Of a stretch of 64,000 nt of DNA, positions 23,741 to 33,106 are shown one piece after another. Source of the DNA: Muribaculaceae bacterium Zag1 (GTDB lineage: Bacteria > Bacteroidota > Bacteroidia > Bacteroidales > Muribaculaceae); assembly GCA_002633115.1 (NCBI GenBank), contig NWBJ01000010.1, positions 22,890-86,889 on the forward strand, read 5' to 3'. The notes under the pieces are model-generated. The model made no database searches, was not told where the DNA came from, and was given only the letters and a program-made list of their open reading frames with translations. The position numbers were made by a program, and so were the translations under genes. Within the stretch, counting starts at the first letter, position 1. Each line of letters starts with the position of its first letter.

Positions 23741-26057
23741 TGTAAGGTATCGCCTTAAACAGGCTGGCTATCTCCGGGTTGATGATTTTGTCATCAACCC
23801 TTGTCATTTCTACGGTCCACATCTTCATCTTGTCTCCATATTCCACTCCCGTTTTGCCTGTTTGTGGGTCAAAGAATATTATCTTCTTTCCCTGTTTCTC
23901 CAACATGAAGACGTGCGCTTCGCCGTTCTTCCATCCGCAGTATATCTCATATCGCCCATCTTCTTTAGCCACTGCTCTCACCCATTTCTCCAATCTCTTT
24001 TGGGTTACGGTTTTGAATCCCTGTTTCACCGCCCATGGCCCATATTCCTTTGGCACGACTTTGCTTCCGTCCGGGTTCAGGAATCTGTCGTGCCAGTCCC
24101 CTATAACTTTATTCAGTTTTTGGTAGGCAAGTCCTATCTTATCCCCATTGGCCTCTCGGTGCCATTTGTCCGTGTATGAGCCCAAGGCCTCCACTGGAAA
24201 TCCTCGCCTCCTCAGCTCATGCGTCACTGTGCAGGTTTGGCAGTTGATGCCATAGGCGTAACTCTCCCCGTGCCTCGGGTTCTCCCTGCCACTGTTCGCC
24301 AGTTCGTAACTCATTGGCAGTCCCTTGGTGGTTCCCAGAGCCCTCTCCAAATCCACGTCATTCTGGCTCCGCTTGATGTTCGTTGCCGCCATTGATTCTT
24401 TCTGCCATGTCGCGAATGGCCGGTTCCTCCACCGCTGCTGTATGTCTTTTATGCTGCGGTTAAGCCAGCGATCCAATTGGTTGAATAGCCGCAATGCCTC
24501 CGCGTGGTCCTTCGGCGGAGTCGCGAGTGCCATGTATAGCGAAGTCTGGCTGTAGTCCGAGTAGCGCATCTTCTCTTTCTTGAAGTAATCCCATGCCCGG
24601 TCTTGATAATCCTGGAATCTCTTATTGTCCCACCTCTGCTGTATCTCTGCCGCCTGACTTGCGCTGCGGTTGGCGTGTCGGATCTCAGCGTTGCGCTTGA
24701 TCCACCTCTGGCGGATGTCGGCTATCTGATCAGGTGTTCTCTGCGCGTGGCGGATGGCCGCTGCCTCCTTGATGCTCAGTTTCTTCTCCGGCTCTGGCGC
24801 AGCGTCGGTTCCTGCCGCTATCGGTGTACCTGCGCAGTACTGAGCGTTCCGCGCCACAAAATATGGCGTCTTGCCCCGACCCGCTGCCTTCTCCAGCCGC
24901 TCCGCGTTGTCCTCCAGCCACCTCTGGAAGTTGGCCGGTGGCTCGGTGATGGTGCCTGGTATCCGGTATTGGCTCATGTCCTCTCCCGCCTTCTTCCTCC
25001 GCATGTATTCTGCTATCTCGTCCTGCGTCGCGGTGATCGCGTAGGCGTAACACCGGCATTGCGGGTGCCATCCTGGAAAATCGAAGTCTGGCGGGTAGTC
25101 CCCTGCCAGGTCATCGCAGATGTCTATCAATGGCACCTTGTGTCCCTCCCCGTCGGTGGTCGTGTGGTTATTGCTGAGGCTGACGCGTATCCCCTTCACC
25201 CACCAGCTCGCCCTCCAGCGGTCGGTGTCGCTGGCGTGGTAAGCCATGTTCACCTCGGTGCGGGCCATGCGCATGGCGTTCTTGTAGCTGCTGCGGTACA
25301 CTCCTGTGCCGTAGCGGTAATTCTCGAGGTTCACGTCTTTCCACTTGTATGTCTGGGTGGCTGCGTCCCAGTACCTCTTCTTCCATTTCTTTCCCCATTG
25401 CGGTCTGGCCATCTGCTTGCCGGTTGCCGCGTCTATCACCGGCTGTCCTTTATCGTCCACCATGGGTATTTCCCCGATCTTGTAGCGGAATCTCCTAAAG
25501 AAATTGTCGGGATTCTGCAGACAGTGCCTTATCTCCTGGCTCAGTTTCTGCGCTGGGGTCCCGCATGCCAGAGCCACCTCGATGCCCTGCTCGATGTCGG
25601 CTTGCATCTTCGCGGTCAAGTTCCACACCCGGTCGCTCAGTTTCAAGCCCTGCATCTTCCTGCTCTGGAATGCCTCGAGAGCCTTGAGGCCCTGCTCATC
25701 GGTGCGCCCGTCGGCCAAGGCTTTTTGCAGTTCCTGGTTGTTGGCAGCGATGGCTGCCACCGCTACGGCGTTGGTGGAGTTGGCCCTCAGCCATGCCTCC
25801 TTGCTCCCCTGCTCGATCTTGCTCTGCAATCGGCTCCGCAGTTTGGCGATGATCTGCTCCAGTTTCTTCCTGATTGTCGGGTTCTTGGAAAAGTCCACAT
25901 TTCCTCCTCCCTTCGCAATCTTCGCGGCCTCCTTGATGGCCTCGTCGATGAGGCTCTGCACCTCCTGCGCGAGTTGGTCGCCTCCGAATAGGTTATCTTT
26001 GTAGCCTTCGAGGAAAATCTTGGCTATCTGGCCCTGCTGGTCTTTGTCATTCGCCAT
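23721..26057 (-). CDS. MuF minor head protein with C-terminal papain-like toxin domain
   Basis: 778 residues. The N-terminal part is helical. The MuF domain is at about residues 250-345 (MRMARTEVNMAY, then GWHPQCRCYAYAIT with its Cys/His pattern). A linker follows, with repeated IRHAxR and IxQRW units (435-545). Residues 590-778 look like Tox-PL, a papain-fold toxin: NCQTCTVTHELRRRG with candidate nucleophile Cys606 or Cys609, GEAHVF with His715, and FFDPQTGK with Asp730/Gln732. MuF proteins enter the host with phage DNA in related phages, so the domain may act on the infected or a competing cell. It lies after portal, and its 3' end overlaps the convergent 73-residue gene. Intact triad suggests activity. 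Confidence 0.85.
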   Translation of the reverse strand: MANDKDQQGQIAKIFLEGYKDNLFGGDQLAQEVQSLIDEAIKEAAKIAKGGGNVDFSKNPTIRKKLEQIIAKLRSRLQSKIEQGSKEAWLRANSTNAVAVAAIAANNQELQKALADGRTDEQGLKALEAFQSRKMQGLKLSDRVWNLTAKMQADIEQGIEVALACGTPAQKLSQEIRHCLQNPDNFFRRFRYKIGEIPMVDDKGQPVIDAATGKQMARPQWGKKWKKRYWDAATQTYKWKDVNLENYRYGTGVYRSSYKNAMRMARTEVNMAYHASDTDRWRASWWVKGIRVSLSNNHTTTDGEGHKVPLIDICDDLAGDYPPDFDFPGWHPQCRCYAYAITATQDEIAEYMRRKKAGEDMSQYRIPGTITEPPANFQRWLEDNAERLEKAAGRGKTPYFVARNAQYCAGTPIAAGTDAAPEPEKKLSIKEAAAIRHAQRTPDQIADIRQRWIKRNAEIRHANRSASQAAEIQQRWDNKRFQDYQDRAWDYFKKEKMRYSDYSQTSLYMALATPPKDHAEALRLFNQLDRWLNRSIKDIQQRWRNRPFATWQKESMAATNIKRSQNDVDLERALGTTKGLPMSYELANSGRENPRHGESYAYGINCQTCTVTHELRRRGFPVEALGSYTDKWHREANGDKIGLAYQKLNKVIGDWHDRFLNPDGSKVVPKEYGPWAVKQGFKTVTQKRLEKWVRAVAKEDGRYEIYCGWKNGEAHVFMLEKQGKKIIFFDPQTGKTGVEYGDKMKMWTVEMTRVDDKIINPEIASLFKAIPYTKKKNR

Positions 26058-26080
26058 GTCTCTCTGCTTGCCTTATGCCG

Positions 26081-27475
26081 CTATAGGGATGGCTCCATGA
26101 TGTCTGCCATGCCCTCTGCATTGATTTGCTCCATCTCTTCATCCGGGTCGTCTACATAGCCAGCCTCCTTGATGGCTGTCCTCTGGCTCATGAATGGTTT
26201 CCCGTTGGTGGCCATAGATAGATTCTGGAATTTCTCGCCCTCGTCTCGGATCTGGTATGGCGTGATGCGATGCTCCACCTCCAGCCGATCTATCGCGTCG
26301 GCTCGCTCTGGGTACATCATCTTCATGAATGCCTTCACAACGTTGGTCTCGCGGTCGAAGGCCTCAAGCCACAATCCGCTCTCGTCCTTCACCTTCATCT
26401 GGCAGTCTATGAACACCATCTTCCGGGCCTCGCCGCTCATCGGCGTGCTTTTCATGTTGTCCATGCTCATGTCGGGCAGTTGGAGCTGCATGAAGAAATT
26501 GTTTTTTATTTCCTGCGCCTGGTATTTGAGGCTGTCGATGGCTTGCGGCCATGTGGCGTAGCCATATTTAGCCCCCTCGGGGTAATGGAGCACGTTGCGG
26601 CTCTCGTTCTCCCCCGGTGCCTCTCCTCCAAAGTCGATGTTTCCATCTGCGGCCACCACCCAAGTGGGTCGGCTGTTCTTGCGGATGTAGTTGCCGTTGC
26701 GGCTCAGGGCCCACTCCAGCTCCTTCACGTTGTCGCTTTGGTCTTCCCAGATCGGCTCCCCTCGGTGCGCGTAGATGGCTGGTATCTTGCCCAGGTCGTA
26801 GGTCTCGCGCAGTTCCTCCTCCGCGCTCGCACCTGATGTGCGCCAGCGGATGTGCGTGTCAGCGGTGTAGGTCTCGAAGTAGGAAATTGCCATGCCGTCC
26901 TCCTGCCTGGTGTATTCGATACTCAGAGCGATCATGTCGTCGAATTCGTCAAACAGCGGGTACAGCCTCTCCCCGTATCGCCCTCGGTCGGAAAATGGCG
27001 AAAAGCTTTTGCACCTCAGCTTGATCTGGCTCTTGAAGCCGGCGTAGTTGGTCTCCTGCTCCTGCGCGTACCACAAGGTCATCACCTCGCAGCTCGCGTA
27101 GAGCCATCTCCCCCTCTCGATGTTGCGGCTGTTGATGCGGTTCTTCGTGTAGATCGCCTCCATGATTTTCGCCGCCTCCTTCTCGTCCTCCTGCCCGTGG
27201 TCGTTGTAGACTCTCAGCACGTCGATGCCAAATAGCAGCTCCGCCATGCGCTTCACCGCCAGTTTCTGCCACCCCAGCGTGATGCGCGTCATCCTCTCCG
27301 TCTTTCCCTTCTTCGTCTTGTCGGTGTAGTTGGGATCGGTGTATACTGGGTGTTGCTTCTGGTCGTATTCCTTGTTCAGCGCGTCCCAGCTCGGCAGGAT
27401 TATCGCCTTCTTCTTCAAGTCCGATATCGTCTCGCCCGCCTTTCTCCCTGGGTCGATTATCTCCTCTATAGTCAT
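26081..27475 (-). CDS. Portal protein
   Basis: 464 residues, MTIEEIIDPGRKAGETISDL to MADIMEPSL. Features of SPP1 gp6-type portals of Bacteroidales phages: TRITLGWQKLAVKRMAELLF near the start, KIPAIYAHRGEPIWED, then VKELEWALSRNGNYIRKNSR in the stem region and an acidic C-terminus. It is encoded between large terminase and MuF, the canonical order. Twelve copies would form the DNA channel at one capsid vertex. Confidence 0.9.
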   Translation of the reverse strand: MTIEEIIDPGRKAGETISDLKKKAIILPSWDALNKEYDQKQHPVYTDPNYTDKTKKGKTERMTRITLGWQKLAVKRMAELLFGIDVLRVYNDHGQEDEKEAAKIMEAIYTKNRINSRNIERGRWLYASCEVMTLWYAQEQETNYAGFKSQIKLRCKSFSPFSDRGRYGERLYPLFDEFDDMIALSIEYTRQEDGMAISYFETYTADTHIRWRTSGASAEEELRETYDLGKIPAIYAHRGEPIWEDQSDNVKELEWALSRNGNYIRKNSRPTWVVAADGNIDFGGEAPGENESRNVLHYPEGAKYGYATWPQAIDSLKYQAQEIKNNFFMQLQLPDMSMDNMKSTPMSGEARKMVFIDCQMKVKDESGLWLEAFDRETNVVKAFMKMMYPERADAIDRLEVEHRITPYQIRDEGEKFQNLSMATNGKPFMSQRTAIKEAGYVDDPDEEMEQINAEGMADIMEPSL

Positions 27476-27496
27476 GGCTGTATCGTTTGTTTCTGG

Positions 27497-28945
27497 TTAG
27501 TAAAGTATCGATTCCATTGCCTCCTGCTCCTCGTCGCTCAGCTGCCGCGGTGCCTTGCGGAAATCCTCGCACATCCCCGTCAGAGCGTCTGGCGCGTCAT
27601 CGTGCAGGTTGTTGCCCTCCTTCCGGTAGCTCTTCACCGCATTGGCGAATTGCGGCCACCTCAGCTCCCAGCCCTCTGGAAAGAATATCAGATTCTGCAC
27701 CTCCGCGCTCCGCGTGAAGATGCGGCTCTGCTTGTTCGCTCCCTGGAAAAACCATGTGAAGGACATTCTTCGCCCTCCCTGGCTCCCCGTCTCTCTCACG
27801 TTGCGCTCTACATTCCGGCTGAATCCCCGACCGCCATTGTTGCTCTCGATCCTCACGCGCTGGGTGTCATTGCGCAGGAGCATTCTCGCAGTCTCTGGCT
27901 CAGTATATTCCATGGGTTTGTCGGTGTAGAGCACATCGGTTATGTACATGGCTGTCTTCGTCTCTAAGTAGCAGATGCTGCACAGGTAGTCCGCTCCCGT
28001 GTCTGCCGTGTCGGTGTAGTTCTTCCTGGTGCCGCGCTCCATGGGCAGTGTCTGGTATGTCCTCAAGGCCTGGTACATCAGGCCCTCCAGCGGCTTGGGG
28101 TTCTGCATGAATTGCGTCTCGTACACAAATGTGTTGACCTCCTCCAGGTGGTGCAAATCCTTCACCGTGTGCTTCAGCGGCCACAGGGCCTCCTCCTCTC
28201 CCTCCGCGTTCCTGGTCAGACACGGGATGCTAAGCACCTCCCATTTCTCTGGCTCTGTCGCCATCAGGTAACCGCATAGGTCGTTTTCGTGCAGCCTCTG
28301 CATGATGATGATTATCGGCGTGTCCGGGCTGTTCACGCGGCTGCGGATCGTCGTCTCGAATCTTCGGTTTACCCTCTCCCTCACCACGTCGCTCAGCGCG
28401 TCCTCCGGCTTTATCGGGTCGTCGATGATGATGGCTCCGCTGAATCTGTACGGCTCTCCCGCTCCCCTTATCTCTCCCGCTCCAAATCCAGTTATCTGGC
28501 CCAGCGTCGATGTCGCGTACAGTCCTCCCCCCTGTTCCGTGTCCCATTCGCACATCGTGTCGCTCCCGTATTTTATCCTGGCTTCAAAGTGCCGTCTGAA
28601 AGTCTCGCTCTTCACCGTGTCCTTTATCGCTATGCTGCTCGCCTTAGCCAGGTTCCCGCTGTAGCTCAGGTGGATGAATTTTGATCTCGGGTTGACCGCC
28701 AAACCCATTGCGATGAATCGTCTTACTGCCAGCTCTGTCTTCCCGTAGCGCGGCGCGATGTTGATGATCAAGTGCCTCGTCTCTCCCGCCAGCACCCGGT
28801 CCAGGGCCTCGCATATCAGCCGGTGGTGCCGCGCCACGATAAATTGCCTATCGGTCTCCGCCCGATAGGTGTATCTCGCGAAATTCAGCGTACCGCTCAG
28901 TAGCCAGTTCCTCGTGCATTCTATCTCGCTCCATGTCTCCTCCAT
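27497..28945 (-). CDS. terL: Terminase large subunit
   Basis: 482 residues. Walker A is APRYGKT at residues 64-70, with a variant Arg in place of the usual Gly/Ser. Walker B is AIIIDDP in the next third. The coupling region IIIIMQRLHENDLCGYL follows, then an RNase-H-like nuclease domain ending HDDAPDALTGMCED. It cuts concatemeric phage DNA and drives packaging through the portal encoded just downstream. Its ATG directly abuts the stop of the small-subunit-like gene. Confidence 0.95.
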   Translation of the reverse strand: MEETWSEIECTRNWLLSGTLNFARYTYRAETDRQFIVARHHRLICEALDRVLAGETRHLIINIAPRYGKTELAVRRFIAMGLAVNPRSKFIHLSYSGNLAKASSIAIKDTVKSETFRRHFEARIKYGSDTMCEWDTEQGGGLYATSTLGQITGFGAGEIRGAGEPYRFSGAIIIDDPIKPEDALSDVVRERVNRRFETTIRSRVNSPDTPIIIIMQRLHENDLCGYLMATEPEKWEVLSIPCLTRNAEGEEEALWPLKHTVKDLHHLEEVNTFVYETQFMQNPKPLEGLMYQALRTYQTLPMERGTRKNYTDTADTGADYLCSICYLETKTAMYITDVLYTDKPMEYTEPETARMLLRNDTQRVRIESNNGGRGFSRNVERNVRETGSQGGRRMSFTWFFQGANKQSRIFTRSAEVQNLIFFPEGWELRWPQFANAVKSYRKEGNNLHDDAPDALTGMCEDFRKAPRQLSDEEQEAMESILY

Positions 28946-29386
28946 CTATGTCTCTTCCTCCAGCTTCCGGATAAACTCCTGGGCCTCCTCCCGCGTCAAC
29001 TGCCGGTTCTGTTGCACCAGCGGCTCCCCGCCCTTGCCGGTGACCTCCACCTTCTGTTCCAGCTTGCCGTATACTCTGTCGCGCAGCTTGTCGAGCGTGG
29101 TGGTCTTGCCATTCTTCATGTCGCCGAGGATGGCGAAGGCTATCCCTTTGGCGTAGGCTGGCGATTCGTCGGCCTTGCATATCAGCGTGAGTTCGTTGCT
29201 GGTGGCCACCATCAGTGTCTCTTCCCAATCCCTGAGCTCAGTCTGGCTCATGCCGTATAGCTCCTTGGCTTTTTTCTTTCCAAGGAGTTTTGCTTTGGTC
29301 TGGGCTGTGCGGTTCTTGGGCCTCCCTTTAGGGTTGCCGCTCTCGCCCGGCTTCCATGGCTCTCTTAAGTTCTGCGGATTCGGCAT
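28946..29386 (-). CDS. Terminase small subunit-like (DUF5681)
   Basis: 146 residues. The start holds the hallmark WKPGESGNPKGRPKN of DUF5681 proteins, which often precede terL in phages. Helical C-terminal half (REEAQEFIRKLEEET). It probably binds packaging-site DNA. Contiguous with terL without a gap. Confidence 0.82.
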   Translation of the reverse strand: MPNPQNLREPWKPGESGNPKGRPKNRTAQTKAKLLGKKKAKELYGMSQTELRDWEETLMVATSNELTLICKADESPAYAKGIAFAILGDMKNGKTTTLDKLRDRVYGKLEQKVEVTGKGGEPLVQQNRQLTREEAQEFIRKLEEET

Positions 29387-29399
29387 GTCGGTGTTAATT

Positions 29400-30764
29400 T
29401 CAGGTTGTCTCGGTGTTCGCCTGGTCGTTGATGTTGCAAAGCCATTGGGCCTTCTTCTGGGTCAAATCCTCCCACCGCTTGATTATCACGTCGGCGTAGG
29501 CTGGGTCGAATTCCACCATGCGGCACCTGCGGCCCAGTTGCTCGCATGCAATCATCGTGGTGCCGCTCCCTCCGAATGTGTCCAGCACCAGTTGCTTGCG
29601 GCGGGTGGAATTGCTGATTTGACGGCCTATCAGCGGCACCGGCTTCATCGTCGGATGCTCCGCATTCCGCAGAGGCTTGTTCTCGTCTATAACTGTCGTG
29701 GGGTAGGTGCCGTCCAGGAAATTGCGCAGCATCTCCTTCAGCTCGTCCTTCGTCATCGCGTCTATGTCCGGCTTCTTCTCAATGATGGTCGTCAGATCCC
29801 TGCGCTCCACAAAGTAATGGCTCGCCCCTTCCTTCCATCCGTAGAGGCATGGCTCGTGCTTCCACTGGTAGTCCTGCCTCCCCAATACCAGGCTGTTCTT
29901 GTTCCAGATCAAGCACTGCCGCACCTGCCAGCCGGTGCGCTTGGCTGCGGTCCTGAAGTTGTAGCCCTCGCTGTCGGCATGCCAAATGTAGAAGGCTCCC
30001 CCCTGCTTGAGGTGCGCGTTGGCGTTCTCAAAGGCTGCGCATAGGAATTCCTGGAATTGCGCGTCGGCCATCTTGTCGTTCTGGATCTTCTTCCCGTTGC
30101 TCCCCTCGTAGTCCACGTTGTATGGCGGATCTGTAATCAGGCAGTCTGCCGCCTCTTCCTCCATCAGTGCGTCAAGGTATTCTATCTTCGTGCTGTCCCC
30201 CACTATCAGCCGGTGGTCCCCCAGCGCGTAAATGTCGCCCAGACGGCTCTGCGGCTTTTCGGGCAGGTTCCCCTCCACATCGTAGTTGTCTTCCTCTGCC
30301 TCTTCCTCGCCCTTCGGCACCGCTATCACCGGTATCTCGATGCATACCTCGCTCAGCATTTCCTCTCTCCACTTGTTCGCCAGCTTGTCAAAGTCCCATT
30401 TGCCAAAACTCGAGTTATCCAGCAGTATGTAGTAATTCAGCGTCTCTGCGTCTGTCCCCTCCGGTATCACCTTCCCGATCGCGTATTCCCATCCCAGGTC
30501 TTTCATTGCCTGGAGCCTCATGTTGCCCCCGATCGTTATCCACAGCCCCTCGTGCCGGTACACCTTCAGTTCGTTCAGTGCGGTGAATTCTGGATGCTTC
30601 TCCAGAGATTTCTTCAGCTTCCTAAATTCAATGTCGGTCATCTCCCTGGGGTTTTCATTCACCCCGGGAATCTGGCCGACATTGTTGTCGATTTCCGCTA
30701 TCGGTATCTTCAAGCTCTCCGCCACCTCTATCTCTGGCGGTGCCTCCTTCTTTTTCTTCGCCAT
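29400..30764 (-). CDS. ParB-like/DNA methyltransferase fusion
   Basis: 454 residues. The N-terminal ParB/sulfiredoxin-like domain (about 15-120) has GGNMRLQAMKDLG at 79-91. The methyltransferase has DPPY at 212-215 before FGGSGTT near 407, the beta-class order, with a target-recognition region between. It would methylate adenine N6 or cytosine N4. No restriction partner is in the window, so it is an orphan phage enzyme, perhaps for evading host restriction or marking DNA before packaging. It lies just upstream of terminase genes. Confidence 0.9.
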   Translation of the reverse strand: MAKKKKEAPPEIEVAESLKIPIAEIDNNVGQIPGVNENPREMTDIEFRKLKKSLEKHPEFTALNELKVYRHEGLWITIGGNMRLQAMKDLGWEYAIGKVIPEGTDAETLNYYILLDNSSFGKWDFDKLANKWREEMLSEVCIEIPVIAVPKGEEEAEEDNYDVEGNLPEKPQSRLGDIYALGDHRLIVGDSTKIEYLDALMEEEAADCLITDPPYNVDYEGSNGKKIQNDKMADAQFQEFLCAAFENANAHLKQGGAFYIWHADSEGYNFRTAAKRTGWQVRQCLIWNKNSLVLGRQDYQWKHEPCLYGWKEGASHYFVERRDLTTIIEKKPDIDAMTKDELKEMLRNFLDGTYPTTVIDENKPLRNAEHPTMKPVPLIGRQISNSTRRKQLVLDTFGGSGTTMIACEQLGRRCRMVEFDPAYADVIIKRWEDLTQKKAQWLCNINDQANTETT

Positions 30765-30782
30765 TTATCTTTTCTCTGTCCC

Positions 30783-31166
30783 TTAAAATGGTGCGCGTTC
30801 TTTCTTCGGCTTTTGCCTCGCGTAATACTCCACCTCCGCCTTTGCTGCCTTGAAGGCTTCCGCTTTGCTCCCGTTCATCGCCGTCGCCATGCCTGATCCT
30901 CCCCATCGCTCTCGGTGCTGGTCGATGATTTTCCCATCTTCCTTCACTATTGTCTGGATGATTCCTCCTGTCCCGTAGCCCTGCTGCACATGTGAGAAGG
31001 TCGCGCTGTATCCGTTGCCAAAATCTACGCTGGTCGCGCCTCCTTTCTCTGGTGCCTTGACCGCTTTCAGTTTTGCAAGTGCTTGGCTTTCAGAGTATTG
31101 TACCCCCCCGAGTATTGCGCCATGTTGCGCTGGCTCGATTTGGTGGTTTTCCCTCCGGCTCTCCAT
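30783..31166 (-). CDS. Hypothetical phage protein
   Basis: 127 residues from MESRRENHQIEPAQHGAILG. The frame is open to an ATG at 31259, but that extension overlaps the 48-residue gene upstream by 31 bases. The middle (NGYSATFSHVQQGYGTGGII) looks beta-rich and the end is basic (EYYARQKPKKERAPF). Function not recognised; it lies between the methyltransferase and a PLD-like gene. Confidence 0.6.
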   Translation of the reverse strand: MESRRENHQIEPAQHGAILGGVQYSESQALAKLKAVKAPEKGGATSVDFGNGYSATFSHVQQGYGTGGIIQTIVKEDGKIIDQHRERWGGSGMATAMNGSKAEAFKAAKAEVEYYARQKPKKERAPF

Positions 31167-31228
31167 CGCTGTCCTTTCTGCCCGCTTCCTGTGTCCGACA
31201 TATCTTTCTGTTTTGAGTGTTCCCGACT

Positions 31229-31375
31229 TTAGAATGGCCCGTCTACTCCCACTTGCCATTGCTTGGTGCTGCTCGATCGCTGCGCTGCCTTAGTCTTGCG
31301 CACCATGTTGCCGTTCTTAATCCACCAGCTGCGGCTCCGGTTCTTGCCGTTCCATTCGCTTCCTGAATCTGCCAT
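31229..31375 (-). CDS. Short Trp-rich protein, unknown
   Basis: 48 residues starting MADSGSEWNGKNRSRSWWIK and ending QWQVGVDGPF. It begins 12 bases after the PLD-like gene ends and fits the dense gene packing. High Trp, Ser and basic content suggests nucleic-acid contact, but this is speculation. The call rests on spacing and codon use only. Confidence 0.45.
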   Translation of the reverse strand: MADSGSEWNGKNRSRSWWIKNGNMVRKTKAAQRSSSTKQWQVGVDGPF

Positions 31376-31387
31376 ATATCTCTCGTT

Positions 31388-32167
31388 TTATCTTGGTTTG
31401 AATTTCGCCAGCTCCTTCCACAGCCCCTGGCCTCTCACCGGCTTCTGTATCGTGTAGAATTTCTCGATGATCCTGCCGAATCTGTCCTCATAGAAATCAT
31501 GGAGCTCTGGGTTCTCCTCTATCGTGAATTGCTCGATCGCCCCGTTGCTGCGCAGGTTCGCGCTCCCGTGGATCACTATCTTCCTCCCCCCTGTGGTCCG
31601 GAAATGCACCGTCTTGGTATGCACGTCCGCCACCGCCAATTGGTACCGGTCCTCCATGTCCAGCTTCTCGTAAAGGTACGGAATGATGTCTCTCCGGTAA
31701 TTGTTGTAAAAATAAGTGCTTACCACCATGTCCAGCTCCCCGATGTACCCGTGCGTCATCAGGTTGTACAGGCTGTCCACATTCTCCTGGCTCAAGCTCA
31801 GCGTTGTGATCACCATCCGCTCTGCCCTGATGTTGTGCGTCGTCAGCAATGCCTCGATGAAGTCCCCAAAGATGAAGCTCCCGCTGATGATCGCGTCCAG
31901 CCTCTCCCCGTGGTCCACCTTGCACTCCCTCGCCAATTCGACTGCGTTGTCGTATACCACCTGGTCCTGCTTCATTGGCACCAGCCGCGGCTTCACGTAC
32001 CGATTCTCCGTGTCCGCCCTTTCCTCTGGGTCAAACATGAAGGCATCCAGGTCCACGTCCGGTATCTCGATCCCGCCTACGTCCGGCAGCTCGATGTCTA
32101 TCTGGTCGCTCACCTCCAGGTCTTCATCCCTGAACAGTCCCTTCGCTTTTTCTCGCTCCTGTTTCAT
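31388..32167 (-). CDS. PLD-like domain protein
   Basis: 259 residues. The C-terminal half has a PLD-superfamily pattern, VHTKTVHF followed by GSANLRSNGAIEQF, that is HxK with a downstream Ser/Asn pair. The N-terminus is acidic (DIELPDVGGIEIPDVDLDAF). Only one such motif is present, so an active enzyme would need to dimerise, as Nuc-type nucleases do. Similar genes sit near packaging genes of related phages. A DNA-processing role is inferred. Confidence 0.7.
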   Translation of the reverse strand: MKQEREKAKGLFRDEDLEVSDQIDIELPDVGGIEIPDVDLDAFMFDPEERADTENRYVKPRLVPMKQDQVVYDNAVELARECKVDHGERLDAIISGSFIFGDFIEALLTTHNIRAERMVITTLSLSQENVDSLYNLMTHGYIGELDMVVSTYFYNNYRRDIIPYLYEKLDMEDRYQLAVADVHTKTVHFRTTGGRKIVIHGSANLRSNGAIEQFTIEENPELHDFYEDRFGRIIEKFYTIQKPVRGQGLWKELAKFKPR

Positions 32168-32246
32168 ATTGCAAATTTATTTATTTTTGGCCCAGCCTGT
32201 TCCTTCGGCTGGGCCTTAGTTTTACACACCTGCCTATTTTTCTCCC

Positions 32247-32648
32247 TCAGCCTTTCTTGATCTTCCCTCCCCGGTAGTCTGCCGCTACCTTCCGCGCGGC
32301 CCAGGCAAAGCTCCGCCGGTACCCCAGCGTCTCGATGTCCCCGTTGTCCTTGAATTGCGCTATCTCCACCCGATTCCCTCCGGCCTCCTCAAAAAGATTT
32401 ATATCGATGTCTTCCCCGGGGTGGTACAGTTGGATTTGCGGCTCCGTCACATCTCCCCAATCCGTCACCAGTTGGCTCTTGAATCCTGCTCGACGCGCTG
32501 CCGCATCCACTTGCAGCATCGCCTTCTGCGCCTTCTCGCTCCACCGTGGCCAGTCGCGCCAGCTCCCCCGGTTGCGTCCTGCGGCTTCCACCGCCATCTT
32601 TCTTTCTTCCGCTGTCAGCCTCATGTCTGTCTTTTTTTTGGTTGTCAA
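32247..32648 (-). CDS. Hypothetical phage protein
   Basis: 133 residues, MTTKKKTDMRLTAEERKMAV to DYRGGKIKKG; translation might start at the inner Met of MRLTAEERKM. Helical basic N-terminus, then strands (PQIQLYHPGEDIDINLFEEA; NRVEIAQFKDNGDIETLGYR). No family recognised. It is in the middle operon driven by the 33.3-kb promoter. Confidence 0.65.
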   Translation of the reverse strand: MTTKKKTDMRLTAEERKMAVEAAGRNRGSWRDWPRWSEKAQKAMLQVDAAARRAGFKSQLVTDWGDVTEPQIQLYHPGEDIDINLFEEAGGNRVEIAQFKDNGDIETLGYRRSFAWAARKVAADYRGGKIKKG

Positions 32649-32682
32649 TTAAAAAAGTTTTAAGGAGAGAGGTCCTGGGTGC

Positions 32683-33042
32683 CTACGCTGGCTGTTCCTC
32701 ATAGTAGGCGCGGTCCCACCATTCCACCTCCTCCAGAGCTTTCTTCGCCTTCTCCATGCGCTCCTCCATGTCGCGCAGCAGCCCGCGCAGCTGGCTCCCG
32801 TATATCCCCTCGGTGCTGTTGCCTCTCAGCCTCAGCCCCAGTTTCTTAGCCAGTTGCTTCAGCCCGCGGCGGATGCGCTTCTCCACCACTTTCTGTCCCT
32901 CGATCAGCTGGCCCCATGCAAATAGTTGCTCGCGGTCTTTCAGATCCATCGCTTCTTCCTCTCGCTCCATGTCTTCCCACACCTCGATGTGGGCCTTGAT
33001 TTGCGCTGCCAGCGCTTCTGCGTCCTTGAAAATTGTTGTCAT
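32683..33042 (-). CDS. Coiled-coil phage protein, unknown
   Basis: 119 residues, strongly helical and charged throughout (MTTIFKDAEALAAQIKAHIE ... EEVEWWDRAYYEEQPA). Preceded by the leader CAACAATGACA, the CAACAATG start context common in this prophage. Function not recognised. Confidence 0.68.
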   Translation of the reverse strand: MTTIFKDAEALAAQIKAHIEVWEDMEREEEAMDLKDREQLFAWGQLIEGQKVVEKRIRRGLKQLAKKLGLRLRGNSTEGIYGSQLRGLLRDMEERMEKAKKALEEVEWWDRAYYEEQPA

Positions 33043-33106
33043 TGTTGTTGCGGTTTTTGTGGTTGTCTTTTCCTGGTTGTCTGTCTCTCGGTTCCTCTGG
33101 GGTCGC

